From positions 1 to 34,257 of the forward strand of contig JANXYB010000034.1 of NCBI GenBank assembly GCA_025350325.1: DNA of 34,257 bases, read 5' to 3'. Made by a program: the position numbers and the translations under genes. Below are positions 24,782 through 33,322 of this stretch, piece after piece (position 1 is the first letter of the stretch; every line of letters starts with the position of its first letter). The notes beneath the pieces are model-generated. The model was given only the letters and a program-made list of their open reading frames with translations, was not told the DNA's origin and made no database searches. The DNA is from Acidobacteriaceae bacterium (lineage in GTDB: Bacteria > Acidobacteriota > Terriglobia > Terriglobales > Acidobacteriaceae).

Positions 24782-26779
24782 ATGCCTATCCTCTCAGATC
24801 TCTCTCTTGACGAATTGTCTATCGACACGTTGCGGCTCCTTGCAGTGGATGCAGTGGAAAAGGCCAAAAGCGGCCACCCGGGCGCTCCCCTTGGCTGCGC
24901 ACCAATTGCGTATCTGCTCTTCCACAAGTTGATGAAGCACAATCCGGCGCACTCGAAGTGGGTTGATCGCGATCGTTTCGTCTTGTCGAACGGACACGCC
25001 TCGGCGCTGCTTTATTCCTCGCTGTTTCTCTCGGGCTATAACCTGACCATCGATGATTTGAAGGCGTTTCGCCAGTGGCATTCGCGTACGCCGGGGCATC
25101 CCGAACTTGGGGACACCGACGGTGTTGAAGTGACCACCGGCCCGCTCGGCCAGGGGCTGGGCATGGCGGTAGGCATGGCGATGGCGGAGAGACACCTCGC
25201 TGCTATATACAATCGGCCTGGATTCGAGATTGTGGACCACCACACTTATGTGCTGGCCGGCGATGGCGATCTGATGGAAGGTATTTCCCATGAGTCCTCA
25301 GCGCTTGCGGGAACGCTGGGCCTGGGCAAGTTGATCTTGTTTTACGATGACAATCTCATTTCGCTCGATGGGCCTACGGAGCTTAGCTACAACGACGACG
25401 TGCTGGAGCGCTTCAAGGCGTACCACTGGCACACCCAGCGCGTTGCCGACGGCAACGACTTGAAGGCCATCGAAGCAGCCATCGAAGCAGCCAAGGCGGA
25501 GACCACCAAGCCCTCGATAATCGCCGTGCGTACGGTGATCGGCTATGGCAGTCCCAAGGCCGGGACCAACAAGGTGCACGGCGAAGCATTGGGCGCGGCC
25601 GACACCGCTGCGACAAAGAAGTTTTTCGGCTTCCCCGAGGATCAAAGTTTCTATGTTCCCGACGATGGACTCGCTAATTGGCGCAAGGCTGTCGACCGCG
25701 GCGCGACCTCCGAGGGGGAGTGGAAGCAGTTATTCGCGCGCTACGCTTCAGCGTTCCCCGAGTTGGCAGCGGAGTTTGATCGCACACAGAAGAATCAGCG
25801 CAAGGCGGGTTGGGAAAAAGCCATCCCCAGCTACCCGCCAGACAAGCCGCAGGCTACGCGCAACGCGGGCGGCGCCATCATGAATGCCATTGCCGACGTG
25901 GTGCCGGAGCTCTTTGGCGGCGCGGCCGATTTGACTTCGTCAACGAAGACAATTTTCAAGCCAGGCGCGAGCTTTCACGTCGATCCGGCGGGGCGAAACA
26001 TCTTCTTTGGCGTGCGCGAGTTTGGCATGTGCGCAGCAGTCAACGGAATGGCGGCGCACGGTGGGCTGATTCCGTTCGGCTCAACCTTCTTCTGCTTCGC
26101 GGACTACTGCAAGCCGGCGATTCGGCTCGCTGCCCTGATGCAGATTCATTCCATCTTTGTGTTTACCCACGACTCGATCGGTCTCGGCGAAGATGGGCCC
26201 ACGCATCAGCCTGTGGATCAACTCATGATGCTGCGGGCCGTACCTGCCCTGACAGATTTCCGGCCTGCAGACGCGAATGAAACTGCGGCTTGCTGGCGGC
26301 TGGCGCTGGAGCGCAACAAGGCTTGTTTCTTTGCCTTGACGCGGCAGGATCTCCCGGTCATTGACCCAACCAAACACGACGTATATGGCGGGGTGAGCAA
26401 GGGCGCCTACATCCTTGAAGACGTGGCCAATCCGCAGGTGGTGCTGATTGGAACCGGATCAGAAGTTTGGCCTTGTATGGATGCTGCGAAGTTGCTATCC
26501 GCAGAAGGAATCGCGGCTCGGGTGGTTAGCTTCCCGAGTTGGGAAATTTTCGATGGGCAGTCAGCTGAATATAAAGCCAGCGTGATGCCGGCAGGAGTGC
26601 CTAAGGTGGCGGTTGAAGCTGGGGCAACGCAGGGCTGGTGGAAATATGTAGGCCTCGACGGCGATGTTATTGGACTGGACCACTTCGGAGCGTCCGCGCC
26701 GGGACCAACGGTGCTCAAGGAATTTGGGTTTACCGCTGAAAATGTTGCGGCAAGGGCCAAGGCGTTGTTGAAGAAATAA
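24782..26779 (+). CDS. tkt: Transketolase
   Basis: A 665-residue thiamine diphosphate enzyme that moves two-carbon units between sugar phosphates in the non-oxidative pentose phosphate pathway. The N-terminal domain shows [15 protein letters not shown] and the TPP motif [12 protein letters not shown] (starting at residue 160) ending in FYDDN. The pyrimidine domain carries [17 protein letters not shown], and [18 protein letters not shown] completes the active site. Length and order match full-length bacterial transketolases. AAAGGA lies rather far (about 14 bases) from the ATG. It is the second gene of the sugar block. Confidence 0.97.
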   Translation: MPILSDLSLDELSIDTLRLLAVDAVEKAKSGHPGAPLGCAPIAYLLFHKLMKHNPAHSKWVDRDRFVLSNGHASALLYSSLFLSGYNLTIDDLKAFRQWHSRTPGHPELGDTDGVEVTTGPLGQGLGMAVGMAMAERHLAAIYNRPGFEIVDHHTYVLAGDGDLMEGISHESSALAGTLGLGKLILFYDDNLISLDGPTELSYNDDVLERFKAYHWHTQRVADGNDLKAIEAAIEAAKAETTKPSIIAVRTVIGYGSPKAGTNKVHGEALGAADTAATKKFFGFPEDQSFYVPDDGLANWRKAVDRGATSEGEWKQLFARYASAFPELAAEFDRTQKNQRKAGWEKAIPSYPPDKPQATRNAGGAIMNAIADVVPELFGGAADLTSSTKTIFKPGASFHVDPAGRNIFFGVREFGMCAAVNGMAAHGGLIPFGSTFFCFADYCKPAIRLAALMQIHSIFVFTHDSIGLGEDGPTHQPVDQLMMLRAVPALTDFRPADANETAACWRLALERNKACFFALTRQDLPVIDPTKHDVYGGVSKGAYILEDVANPQVVLIGTGSEVWPCMDAAKLLSAEGIAARVVSFPSWEIFDGQSAEYKASVMPAGVPKVAVEAGATQGWWKYVGLDGDVIGLDHFGASAPGPTVLKEFGFTAENVAARAKALLKK

Positions 26780-26804
26780 TTCAACGCAAAGTTAGCGGCC
26801 TTGG

Positions 26805-26866
26805 GCGGAGTTAGTCGCGACTGTTGTTTGTAACTAAGTCCTCGATTCTCTGTCTCCTAACTCCGC
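26805..26866 (+). repeat. Inverted repeat in the tkt-rpiB gap
   Basis: GCGGAGTTAG (26805-26814) and CTAACTCCGC (26857-26866) are perfect complements 42 bases apart, filling most of the 108-bp gap. No T-run follows. The structure would fold in the transcript just ahead of the rpiB ribosome binding site. Confidence 0.6.
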
Positions 26867-26887
26867 TAAGAGTAAAGAAAGGTCATC

Positions 26888-27370
26888 GTGAAGTTAGTCA
26901 TCAGTTCGGATCACGCGGGGTTCCCGCTCAAGGAAGATGTGCGGGCCTATCTCGCCAAGGCTGGACATGAAATCGTCGATCTCGGCGCTTATAAAGTCGA
27001 GCCGGAAGACGACTATCCCGACTTTGCAGAGCGCGTAGGCGAGGCGATTCGAAACGGTGAGGCGGGGCGCGGCATTCTCATCTGCGGTTCCGGCGTTGGT
27101 GTCAGTGTCGCCGCCAACAAGATTCCCGGCATCCGCGCAGGCATGTGTCACGACACATATTCTGCGCACCAGGGTGTCGAGCACGACGACATGAATGTGC
27201 TGGTCCTTGGGGCGCGCATAGTTGGCACCTCATTGGCATACGAATTGGTCCATGCATTTCTAAAAGCTAAGTTCATCACCGGCGAACCTCGATTTACTCG
27301 GCGCTTCAAAAAAGTTATGGCTATAGAAGCCAAGTATCAGTGCGGTGAGAGCACCAATAAACCGGGATAA
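26888..27370 (+). CDS. rpiB: Ribose-5-phosphate isomerase B
   Basis: A 160-residue isomerase interconverting ribose-5-phosphate and ribulose-5-phosphate. The N-terminus MKLVISSDHAGFPLKEDVRAYL and the active-site segment GILICGSGVGVSVAANKIPGIRAG, with its catalytic cysteine, are diagnostic of RpiB/LacAB. VEHDDMNVLVLGAR is also typical. The start is GTG 26888, with AAAGG eight bases earlier. The C-terminal 15 residues (YQCGESTNKPG) exceed the usual length. It links transketolase to the dehydrogenases in this block. Confidence 0.96.
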   Translation: MKLVISSDHAGFPLKEDVRAYLAKAGHEIVDLGAYKVEPEDDYPDFAERVGEAIRNGEAGRGILICGSGVGVSVAANKIPGIRAGMCHDTYSAHQGVEHDDMNVLVLGARIVGTSLAYELVHAFLKAKFITGEPRFTRRFKKVMAIEAKYQCGESTNKPG

Positions 27371-27390
27371 CAGCAGAGAACAACTATTTC

Positions 27391-27419
27391 GCGATAAGTG
27401 AGGGATGTCACTTAGTCGC
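27391..27419 (+). repeat. Hairpin in the rpiB-HAD gap
   Basis: GCGATAAGTGA pairs with TCACTTAGTCGC with a single bulged G and a GGGATG loop, an 11-bp stem 21 bp after the rpiB stop. No T-run follows, so it is more likely a stability or processing element than a terminator. Confidence 0.55.
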
Positions 27420-27481
27420 ACAGAGTAAGAGTCCAGTAACTACATAGCGCGTTCGCGCAGAGAGATGAGCTAGAGACGCCG

Positions 27482-28093
27482 ATGCTCCCCTTCGACGTTA
27501 TCCTTTTCGATGTTGGCGGTGTTTTGCTGACCAATGGCTGGGACCACCGCGAACGCGCGGCTGTCGCAGAACAATTTCATCTCGATCTTGCGGCGCTTGA
27601 AGCGCATCATGCGGCGCCCAACGATGCGTGGGAACGAGATGCAATTTCGGCGGAAGATTATATGAATGCTGCGGTCTTCTATGAGCCGCGTTCATTTTCT
27701 CACCAGAATTTTCTGGACGCCGTCTGCGCACAGTCTCTGCTGCTGCCTGACGGCGCATTGGGAATCCTTAAGGAAGTTGTGGCATCCCATAGATTCAGAG
27801 TGGGGGCATTGAACAACGAGGCGCGCGAAACCAATGAGTACCGCTTTGACTGCTTCGGTTTGCGTGCCTATTTTGAGTTTGCTTTCAGTTCGTGTTACCT
27901 GGGTTTGCGCAAACCGGCGCCGCCTATCTACCGCAGAGCAATAGATATCCTAGGCATTGCGCCGGATCGCATCTTATTCATTGACGACCGTGCGGAGAAT
28001 GCAGCCGGCGCTGCCTCAGTGGGAATGAAAACGGTTATCTTCACGGGTGCGGACGCGTTACGCAGGGACTTGCAAAGTTTGGGAGTTCTTTAA
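27482..28093 (+). CDS. HAD-superfamily hydrolase (YihX-like sugar phosphatase)
   Basis: A 203-residue HAD protein. Motif I is ILFDVGGVLLTNGW with nucleophile D10; the usual second aspartate (DxD) is glycine 12, as in YihX-type members with D-x-G. A helical cap follows (about 20-85), then motif II near ALNNE, motif III lysine in LGLRKPAPPIYRRA, and motif IV in ILFIDDRAENAAGA. YihX of E. coli dephosphorylates glucose-1-phosphate. With a GH15 enzyme and pentose phosphate genes around it, a sugar phosphate substrate is plausible but unproven. It ends 19 bp before gnd, so cotranscription is likely. Confidence 0.85.
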   Translation: MLPFDVILFDVGGVLLTNGWDHRERAAVAEQFHLDLAALEAHHAAPNDAWERDAISAEDYMNAAVFYEPRSFSHQNFLDAVCAQSLLLPDGALGILKEVVASHRFRVGALNNEARETNEYRFDCFGLRAYFEFAFSSCYLGLRKPAPPIYRRAIDILGIAPDRILFIDDRAENAAGAASVGMKTVIFTGADALRRDLQSLGVL

Positions 28094-28112
28094 ATTTGAG
28101 AGGGAGAGCGAC

Positions 28113-29018
28113 ATGCAACTTGGATTGATTGGCCTCGGCAAGATGGGCGGTAACATGGCGGAGCGGCTGCGTTTAGGCGGCCACCAGGTCGTGGGCTTCG
28201 ACTTCAGCGCGGACGTAGTTGCCAAGCTCACAGCGTCTGGCAACCTCGGCGTCTCGTCGCTCGACGATCTCGCGAAAAATCTCAAGGGCCGCAAGGCGAT
28301 CTGGATCATGGTGCCTCAGGGCAAGCCTGTGGACGACACCATCGCCAAGCTTGAACCGCTGCTCAACCCGGGCGACATACTTATCGACGGCGGTAACTCA
28401 AATTACAAAGATTCGATTCGCCATCACAGAGAAGTTACTGCGAAGGGTTTTCAATTCGTTGACGTCGGCACTTCGGGCGGCGTGTGGGGGTTGAAAGAGG
28501 GCTACAGCATGATGATTGGCGGCGATAAGGATGCTGTCGATTACCTGCGGCCTATCTTTGAAACGCTGGCGCCCGCCAAAGATCAAGGCTGGGGTCACGT
28601 CGGCCCGGCGGGTGCTGGCCACTTCGTCAAGATGGTGCACAACGGCATCGAATATGGCATGATGCAGGCCTTCGCCGAGGGCTTTACCATCATGGAAAAA
28701 AAAGAAGAGCTGAATCTCGATCTTGCGCAGATTTCGCAGATTTGGCGCTTCGGCAGCGTGGTGCGCAGTTGGCTGCTTGACCTGACTGCGGACGCGCTCT
28801 CGAAAAATCCCACGCTGAGTGGGCTCGAAGCGTATGTCGAGGACTCAGGCGAAGGCCGCTGGACTGTATTCGAGGCGATCGACCTCAACGTATCCGCGCC
28901 CGTCATCACCGAGTCGCTGATTCGCCGCATTCGTTCGCGCGAAGAAAACAACTTCACTGACCGGATGCTTTCGATCATGCGCAATGCGTTTGGCGGTCAT
29001 GCAGTGAAGAAGGACTAA
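28113..29018 (+). CDS. gnd: 6-phosphogluconate dehydrogenase, short (GntZ-like) form
   Basis: A 301-residue decarboxylating dehydrogenase that converts 6-phosphogluconate to ribulose-5-phosphate. The Rossmann motif GLIGLGKMGGNMA starts at residue 4; ILIDGGNSNYKDS and GTSGGVWGLKEGYSMMIGG follow, and the catalytic lysine lies in FVKMVHNGIEYGMMQ. At about 300 residues it is of the short type, often NAD-preferring, and not the 470-residue E. coli type. GAGGGAGAG lies just before the ATG at 28113; the frame is open upstream into the HAD gene, but that is not coding. It is followed by zwf, the preceding step of the oxidative pentose phosphate pathway. Confidence 0.95.
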   Translation: MQLGLIGLGKMGGNMAERLRLGGHQVVGFDFSADVVAKLTASGNLGVSSLDDLAKNLKGRKAIWIMVPQGKPVDDTIAKLEPLLNPGDILIDGGNSNYKDSIRHHREVTAKGFQFVDVGTSGGVWGLKEGYSMMIGGDKDAVDYLRPIFETLAPAKDQGWGHVGPAGAGHFVKMVHNGIEYGMMQAFAEGFTIMEKKEELNLDLAQISQIWRFGSVVRSWLLDLTADALSKNPTLSGLEAYVEDSGEGRWTVFEAIDLNVSAPVITESLIRRIRSREENNFTDRMLSIMRNAFGGHAVKKD

Positions 29019-29089
29019 CGACGGCTCGAGATCCCCTTGGGCGATCTTTACAGCGCCCATCGGGTGAGTTGTGACGGAGGACGAAAATT

Positions 29090-30655
29090 ATGGCAACAAC
29101 GGTGCAGATGAAAGTACGCCCAGAGGACCTTTCCCAGGTTCCAAAATCTGGCGAACGCATCCCCAATCCTGGCATTTTGGTGATTTTTGGCGCCTCGGGC
29201 GACCTGACCAAGCGCAAACTGCTGCCCGCGCTTTTTCATTTGGAGCAAGTGGGTCTACTGCCCAAAGCTTTTGCAATTGTCGGTGTAGCGCGCCGCGCAT
29301 TGGGCGATGAATTTGCCGCGGATATGCGTTCAGGAATCACTGAGTTTGGCGATGTAGATAATTCCGACCCCAAGCTCGACGACTTTGCAAAGAAGATCAG
29401 CTATTACGCGCTGAGTTTCGACGACGCATCGCACTACGCCGGCCTAAAGGCCGAATTGGATCGGATCGCGCAAGAGAAGAATATTGGCCCGGACCGTCTT
29501 TTCTATCTCGCAACTGCGCCAGAGTATTTTACCCCGATCATTGAGAACCTGGGCACGCAGGGCCTTGCGCAACCGGAGCACGGCCGGGTTGGCATAGTGA
29601 TTGAGAAGCCATTCGGGCATGATCTCGATTCAGCGCGCGAGTTGAATCATCAAGTCAACGCGGTCTTTCACGAGAGCCAGGTTTTTAGAATCGACCACTA
29701 TCTCGGCAAAGAGACGGTGCAGAACATCTTGGTCTTCCGTTTTGGCAACGGCATCTTTGAGCCCATCTGGAATCGCAATTACATTGATCACGTGCAAATT
29801 ACTGCCGCCGAAACACTAGGCGTCGAAGGACGTGGTCCGTTCTACGAGAAGGCTGGCGCACTGCGCGACGTGATTCAGAATCACGTCATGGAGCTGCTCA
29901 GCTTCGTCACCATGGAGCCGCCGTCGAGTTTTGAGGCTGAGGCCGTACGCCGCGAAAAAGTCAAGGTATGGCGGGCGATTCCGAACATTCCGATCACCAG
30001 TGCGGTGCGCGGCCAATATGGGCCGGGCGTGGTCCAAGGCCAGAAAGTAGTCGGCTATCGCGACGAAGAGCGGGTAAACCCGGAGTCTGGAACAGAGACG
30101 TATGCCGCGGTCCGCCTGCAGATTGAAAATTGGCGCTGGGCAGGAGTGCCGTTCTACCTGCGTGCCGGCAAGCGCATGAAAAGGCGTGCGACCGAGATCA
30201 GCATTCAATTCAAGCAGCCGCCGCTGTTGATCTTCAATCGTATGCAATCCGGCGGGCCGTGCCAGGAGATTCAGCCTAATTTACTCACAATCCGCATTCA
30301 GCCGGATGAAGGAATTGCACTGCGCTTTGGCGCCAAGGTTCCCAACACGCCAAACATGTCGGTCTGCCCGGTTAATATGGATTTCGATTACGCGGCAGCC
30401 TTCGGGGCTTCGACCGCCAATGGTTACGAGCGGCTGCTTCTCGATGCAATGCTGGGTGACCAGACGCTGTTTGCGCATCGCGACGGCGTTGAGACGACCT
30501 GGTCGTTGTACACGCCGATCCTTGAAGCATGGGCGGCTAAAAATCCTGAAGTGTTTCCTAACTATTTTGCGGGAACCTGGGGGCCGGACTGCTCGGATCG
30601 TTTGCTTGAGCGCGGAGGGCATACCTGGCGCAATAACCTGGGAGGTAAGACCTAG
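29090..30655 (+). CDS. zwf: Glucose-6-phosphate 1-dehydrogenase
   Basis: A 521-residue enzyme that oxidises glucose-6-phosphate to 6-phosphogluconolactone and makes NAD(P)H. The coenzyme fingerprint GASGDLTKRKLLPALF begins at residue 34, and the substrate/catalytic signature R-I-D-H-Y-L-G-K-E spans 200-208 with K207. LRDVIQNHVMELL and VPFYLRAGKRM are also conserved. A 30-residue N-terminal extension precedes the Rossmann fold. GGAGG lies nine bases before the ATG. It is the last gene of the carbohydrate block; no lactonase gene follows within the window. Confidence 0.97.
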   Translation: MATTVQMKVRPEDLSQVPKSGERIPNPGILVIFGASGDLTKRKLLPALFHLEQVGLLPKAFAIVGVARRALGDEFAADMRSGITEFGDVDNSDPKLDDFAKKISYYALSFDDASHYAGLKAELDRIAQEKNIGPDRLFYLATAPEYFTPIIENLGTQGLAQPEHGRVGIVIEKPFGHDLDSARELNHQVNAVFHESQVFRIDHYLGKETVQNILVFRFGNGIFEPIWNRNYIDHVQITAAETLGVEGRGPFYEKAGALRDVIQNHVMELLSFVTMEPPSSFEAEAVRREKVKVWRAIPNIPITSAVRGQYGPGVVQGQKVVGYRDEERVNPESGTETYAAVRLQIENWRWAGVPFYLRAGKRMKRRATEISIQFKQPPLLIFNRMQSGGPCQEIQPNLLTIRIQPDEGIALRFGAKVPNTPNMSVCPVNMDFDYAAAFGASTANGYERLLLDAMLGDQTLFAHRDGVETTWSLYTPILEAWAAKNPEVFPNYFAGTWGPDCSDRLLERGGHTWRNNLGGKT

Positions 30656-30704
30656 TATCGGCGCACAGGAATTAGTCTCGGTGAGTGTGCTTCTGATAGA
30701 ACCC

Positions 30705-31349
30705 TTATTTCCGTATGATTTTCACGAATATTCCATCCGGGAGTTCCCCTTCCAGCAGATGCACGACCCCGCCTTTGACGTAGCCCTCCAAAATCTGCCG
30801 GCCAGGCTTTGAGGCCGCGCCGGCCGGAGTTGGTTTGGATTGAAGGGGCGACGGCCTCGGTGTGCTTTGCGTCGCTGCCGGACTGGCCGGTGGTTTGCCC
30901 ATTCCCAGGTCCATAGCTTCATTGGCCAGTTGGTCCGCCTCCTTGTTGCCGCCTCGCAGAGTGTGGCGCATCTCAAAGCGCTCGAGGCGGGCGGCCATGC
31001 GCTTGGCCTCGTCCCATAGGGGACGCAGACCGGGACTTGCCACTTTGTACTGGCCTTTCATCTGTTTAACCATCAGTTCGGAATCAGAAACCACGCGGAG
31101 ACGCTTTGCACCGTTTTCAACTGCCCATGCAAGAACGGCCAGAAGGCCCTTATATTCAGCGAAGTTATTGGTCTGTCGACCGAGGTATTCACTGAGTCGG
31201 GCGACGATGCGGCCTTGCGGGTCTTCGACTACCGCGCCAAAGCCTGCCGGCCCGGGATTGCCTCGAGAACCGCCGTCGCAATGGGCTGTGAACCACCCGG
31301 CGGGGCCGGCTGCGCGGGTTTCAAAGCCGGGAAAGAGGGTTTCGCTCAT
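30705..31349 (-). CDS. Ribonuclease HI-family protein with C-terminal extension
   Basis: A 214-residue protein. The RNase H fold covers about 18-147 and has all four carboxylates: D25 (CDGGSRGNPGPAGFGAV), E65 (NNFAEYKGLL), D89 (VVSDSELMV) and D139 (NKEADQLAN). It would cut RNA in RNA-DNA hybrids; the short, bacillus/plant-like type lacks the basic protrusion of E. coli RNase HI. A proline/alanine/serine linker (about 150-180) leads to a compact tail, ILEGYVKGGVVHLLEGELPD, ending GIFVKIIRK. That tail resembles the short beta-motif of AF2212/DUF104-like proteins. The start at 31349 (MSETLFPGFE) is preferred; the open frame begins at 31391. It is convergent with zwf (49 bp) and divergent from the sigma factor gene. 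Confidence 0.88.
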   Translation of the reverse strand: MSETLFPGFETRAAGPAGWFTAHCDGGSRGNPGPAGFGAVVEDPQGRIVARLSEYLGRQTNNFAEYKGLLAVLAWAVENGAKRLRVVSDSELMVKQMKGQYKVASPGLRPLWDEAKRMAARLERFEMRHTLRGGNKEADQLANEAMDLGMGKPPASPAATQSTPRPSPLQSKPTPAGAASKPGRQILEGYVKGGVVHLLEGELPDGIFVKIIRK

Positions 31350-31452
31350 CTGTCTAGTGTATCGGGTGAGTTCAATGTTCCGGGTGCTCACAAAGACTGG
31401 ATTGCCACGTCTATTCGAATGCGACAGTTCTCAATCACCGGAGCACATTTCG

Positions 31453-32178
31453 ATGGCATCAGAAGCTGTTAGCTATCATTCGAACACCATGGCGTCTGGC
31501 GGCTTAACCTGGCCGGCCACGAGGAAGGTACAATCTTCCTCAGGCATGGCTGCGTCGAGAGCAATGGACGGACCGGATCGCGCCGCAGAGCGCTTGCAAG
31601 CCCGTGCTCCTGAGATGGAATTGATCCGCGAGGCTCAGGCGGGTTCGCGCGTAGCGTTCGATGCCTTGGTCAGGCAATACGAGCAGCAGGTTTTGCGGTT
31701 GGCGCTGCACTTGACCGGTTCAGAGCACGATGCAGAAGACATCTACCAGGAAGCATTTCTCAAGGCATTCCGGTACATCGGGAATTTCCGGTTTGAATGC
31801 TCGTTTTATACCTGGATCTATCGTATCGTAACCAATCTGTGTTTAGACCAGCTGCGCCGCCGCAAGACGCGTCGCGAGGATCAGGCTGTCATTGTCGATC
31901 ACGGCGGCGACGAGATCGATACGCTGGCATCGGTCTCAGACAACCGGTCGTTCTCTAATCCGGCGAAGGAACTGGACCGCAAAGTTCTGGGCGAGAGGAT
32001 CCAGGCCGCGTTGAGCAAGCTCACGCCGCGGGAGCGCATGGTTTTCGAATTGAAACACTATCAAGGTCTACGCCTGCGCACCATCGGCGAGATGCTGAAC
32101 ACCACGGAAGAAACTGCCAAGAATACGCTCTTTAGAGCGACAAAAAAGTTGAGAACTCAACTGGCGGGAGTGCGGTAG
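31453..32178 (+). CDS. ECF-family RNA polymerase sigma factor
   Basis: A sigma factor of 241 residues in this model, which directs RNA polymerase to a stress regulon. Region 2 covers about 69-138 (FDALVRQYEQQVLRLALHL, then DAEDIYQEAFLKAFRYI and FYTWIYRIVTNLCLDQLRRRK). Region 4 covers about 183-238 (LSKLTPRERMVFELKHYQGL through NTTEETAKNTLFRATKKLR). The start is chosen for GGAG (31440-31443) nine bases upstream; ATGs at 31489 and 31615 are alternatives. The 55-residue N-terminal stretch before the conserved core is unusually long. The next gene encodes its likely anti-sigma factor, 79 bp away. Confidence 0.92.
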   Translation: MASEAVSYHSNTMASGGLTWPATRKVQSSSGMAASRAMDGPDRAAERLQARAPEMELIREAQAGSRVAFDALVRQYEQQVLRLALHLTGSEHDAEDIYQEAFLKAFRYIGNFRFECSFYTWIYRIVTNLCLDQLRRRKTRREDQAVIVDHGGDEIDTLASVSDNRSFSNPAKELDRKVLGERIQAALSKLTPRERMVFELKHYQGLRLRTIGEMLNTTEETAKNTLFRATKKLRTQLAGVR

Positions 32179-32257
32179 GCGTTTTTTGGGGCCGGTACGC
32201 CGGGGATCTCACGGACGCGTTGTTGAATTGTTGCAGAGGCTGGAAGGACGTAGAGAG

Positions 32258-33244
32258 ATGAATTGCGAACTCGCACACGAGCGCATCGTGTTGGCGGCGT
32301 ACGGTGAGCTGCCTGATGAACAAGTCCATGAGCTGGATCGGCATCTGGTTGGCTGCTCTGAATGTGAGGGCGAGCGCCAGGAGTTGCTGGCACTCAAGAC
32401 ACTTGCCGCCGTTCACCCTGTAATCGAGCCGGATGCTAACCTCATGGCGCGTTCGCGCCTGCGTCTCGAAGAGGCACTGGACGTTCTGCCTCCAAAGAGC
32501 TGGTATGAGCGTTTTGGCCAGCGCATTCTAAACAATTTCTCAAACCTGCAGGCAGCACCGGTAGCCGCTTGCTTGTTGCTGGTAGTCGGTGCCGGCGCGG
32601 GCACGCTCGGCGGATACGAGTTTGCGCAAGGCCGGGCGGCGCATACGGCTGGTCGACCGCCGGTTATGCTGAGCGCTGGCCCTAATGCCCAGCCGCAGCC
32701 CGACCCGGTTCCGGCCGAGGTCGCCAATATTTCTAGTATCGTGCGCCAGCCAAACAGCGAGATGGTCGAGGTAAGTTACAACCAAGTAGTCCCGCAGCGG
32801 ATACAAGGCTCGTTGGACGATCCTGCGATTCGCCGTTTGCTGATGCTGGCCTCGTCCAATTCAGCTTCCGCCGGCGTTCGGGATGATTCGGTCGGGCTGC
32901 TTGCGGCGGAGTGTCGCGCCGGGCACAGTTGCCGGGGCGAGGGCATTCGCGATGCGCTCATGGAATCTTTGCGATATGACAAGAACGAGGGCGTGCGGGA
33001 AAAAGCCCTGCAGGGTCTCGAACCTTATGTTGCTGAAGATATGCGGGTGCGCGATGCAGTGCTTGAGGCGCTGCTCAACGATGCCGCGCCGCGCATTCGC
33101 ACCGAGGCCATCGCTATTCTGGAGCCGGTTGAGGCAGACACCAGCGTAAGACAGGTCTTGTCAACCGTGGCAAATTCAGATCATAATCCTCAGATTCGGA
33201 ATGTGTCCCGGCAGCTTTTAAGCCGGGCGCCCGAGATTCAATAA
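32258..33244 (+). CDS. Membrane anti-sigma factor with zinc-finger ASD and C-terminal HEAT repeats
   Basis: A 328-residue protein. The N-terminal zinc-binding anti-sigma domain has the H-x3-C-x2-C motif (H29, C33, C36 in LDRHLVGCSECEGE), which clamps ECF sigma factors in the cytoplasm. One transmembrane segment (about 99-121, AAPVAACLLLVVGAGAGTLG) is followed by a Pro/Gln-rich linker, and then about three HEAT-like helical repeats at 185-325 (IRDALMESLRYDKNEGVREKA, and so on). With an N-in topology the HEAT part faces the periplasm, where it could sense a protein ligand. The start at 32258 (MNCELAHERI) fits the domain boundary; the frame is open back to 32186. It is directly downstream of the sigma gene. 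Confidence 0.88.
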   Translation: MNCELAHERIVLAAYGELPDEQVHELDRHLVGCSECEGERQELLALKTLAAVHPVIEPDANLMARSRLRLEEALDVLPPKSWYERFGQRILNNFSNLQAAPVAACLLLVVGAGAGTLGGYEFAQGRAAHTAGRPPVMLSAGPNAQPQPDPVPAEVANISSIVRQPNSEMVEVSYNQVVPQRIQGSLDDPAIRRLLMLASSNSASAGVRDDSVGLLAAECRAGHSCRGEGIRDALMESLRYDKNEGVREKALQGLEPYVAEDMRVRDAVLEALLNDAAPRIRTEAIAILEPVEADTSVRQVLSTVANSDHNPQIRNVSRQLLSRAPEIQ

Positions 33245-33322
33245 GTCATCCTTACCTTCAGGCCATTGCGCCGTCAAAAAGAGTGCGGGCCGGGGAAGAC
33301 AGGACCACGAAGGAAGATCAAA

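Noticed and set aside
30862..31452. Upstream extension of the sigma factor frame (about 197 codons)
   Set aside because: It overlaps the RNase HI-like gene on the other strand and has Arg/Ser-rich shadow composition; the sigma core starts far downstream.
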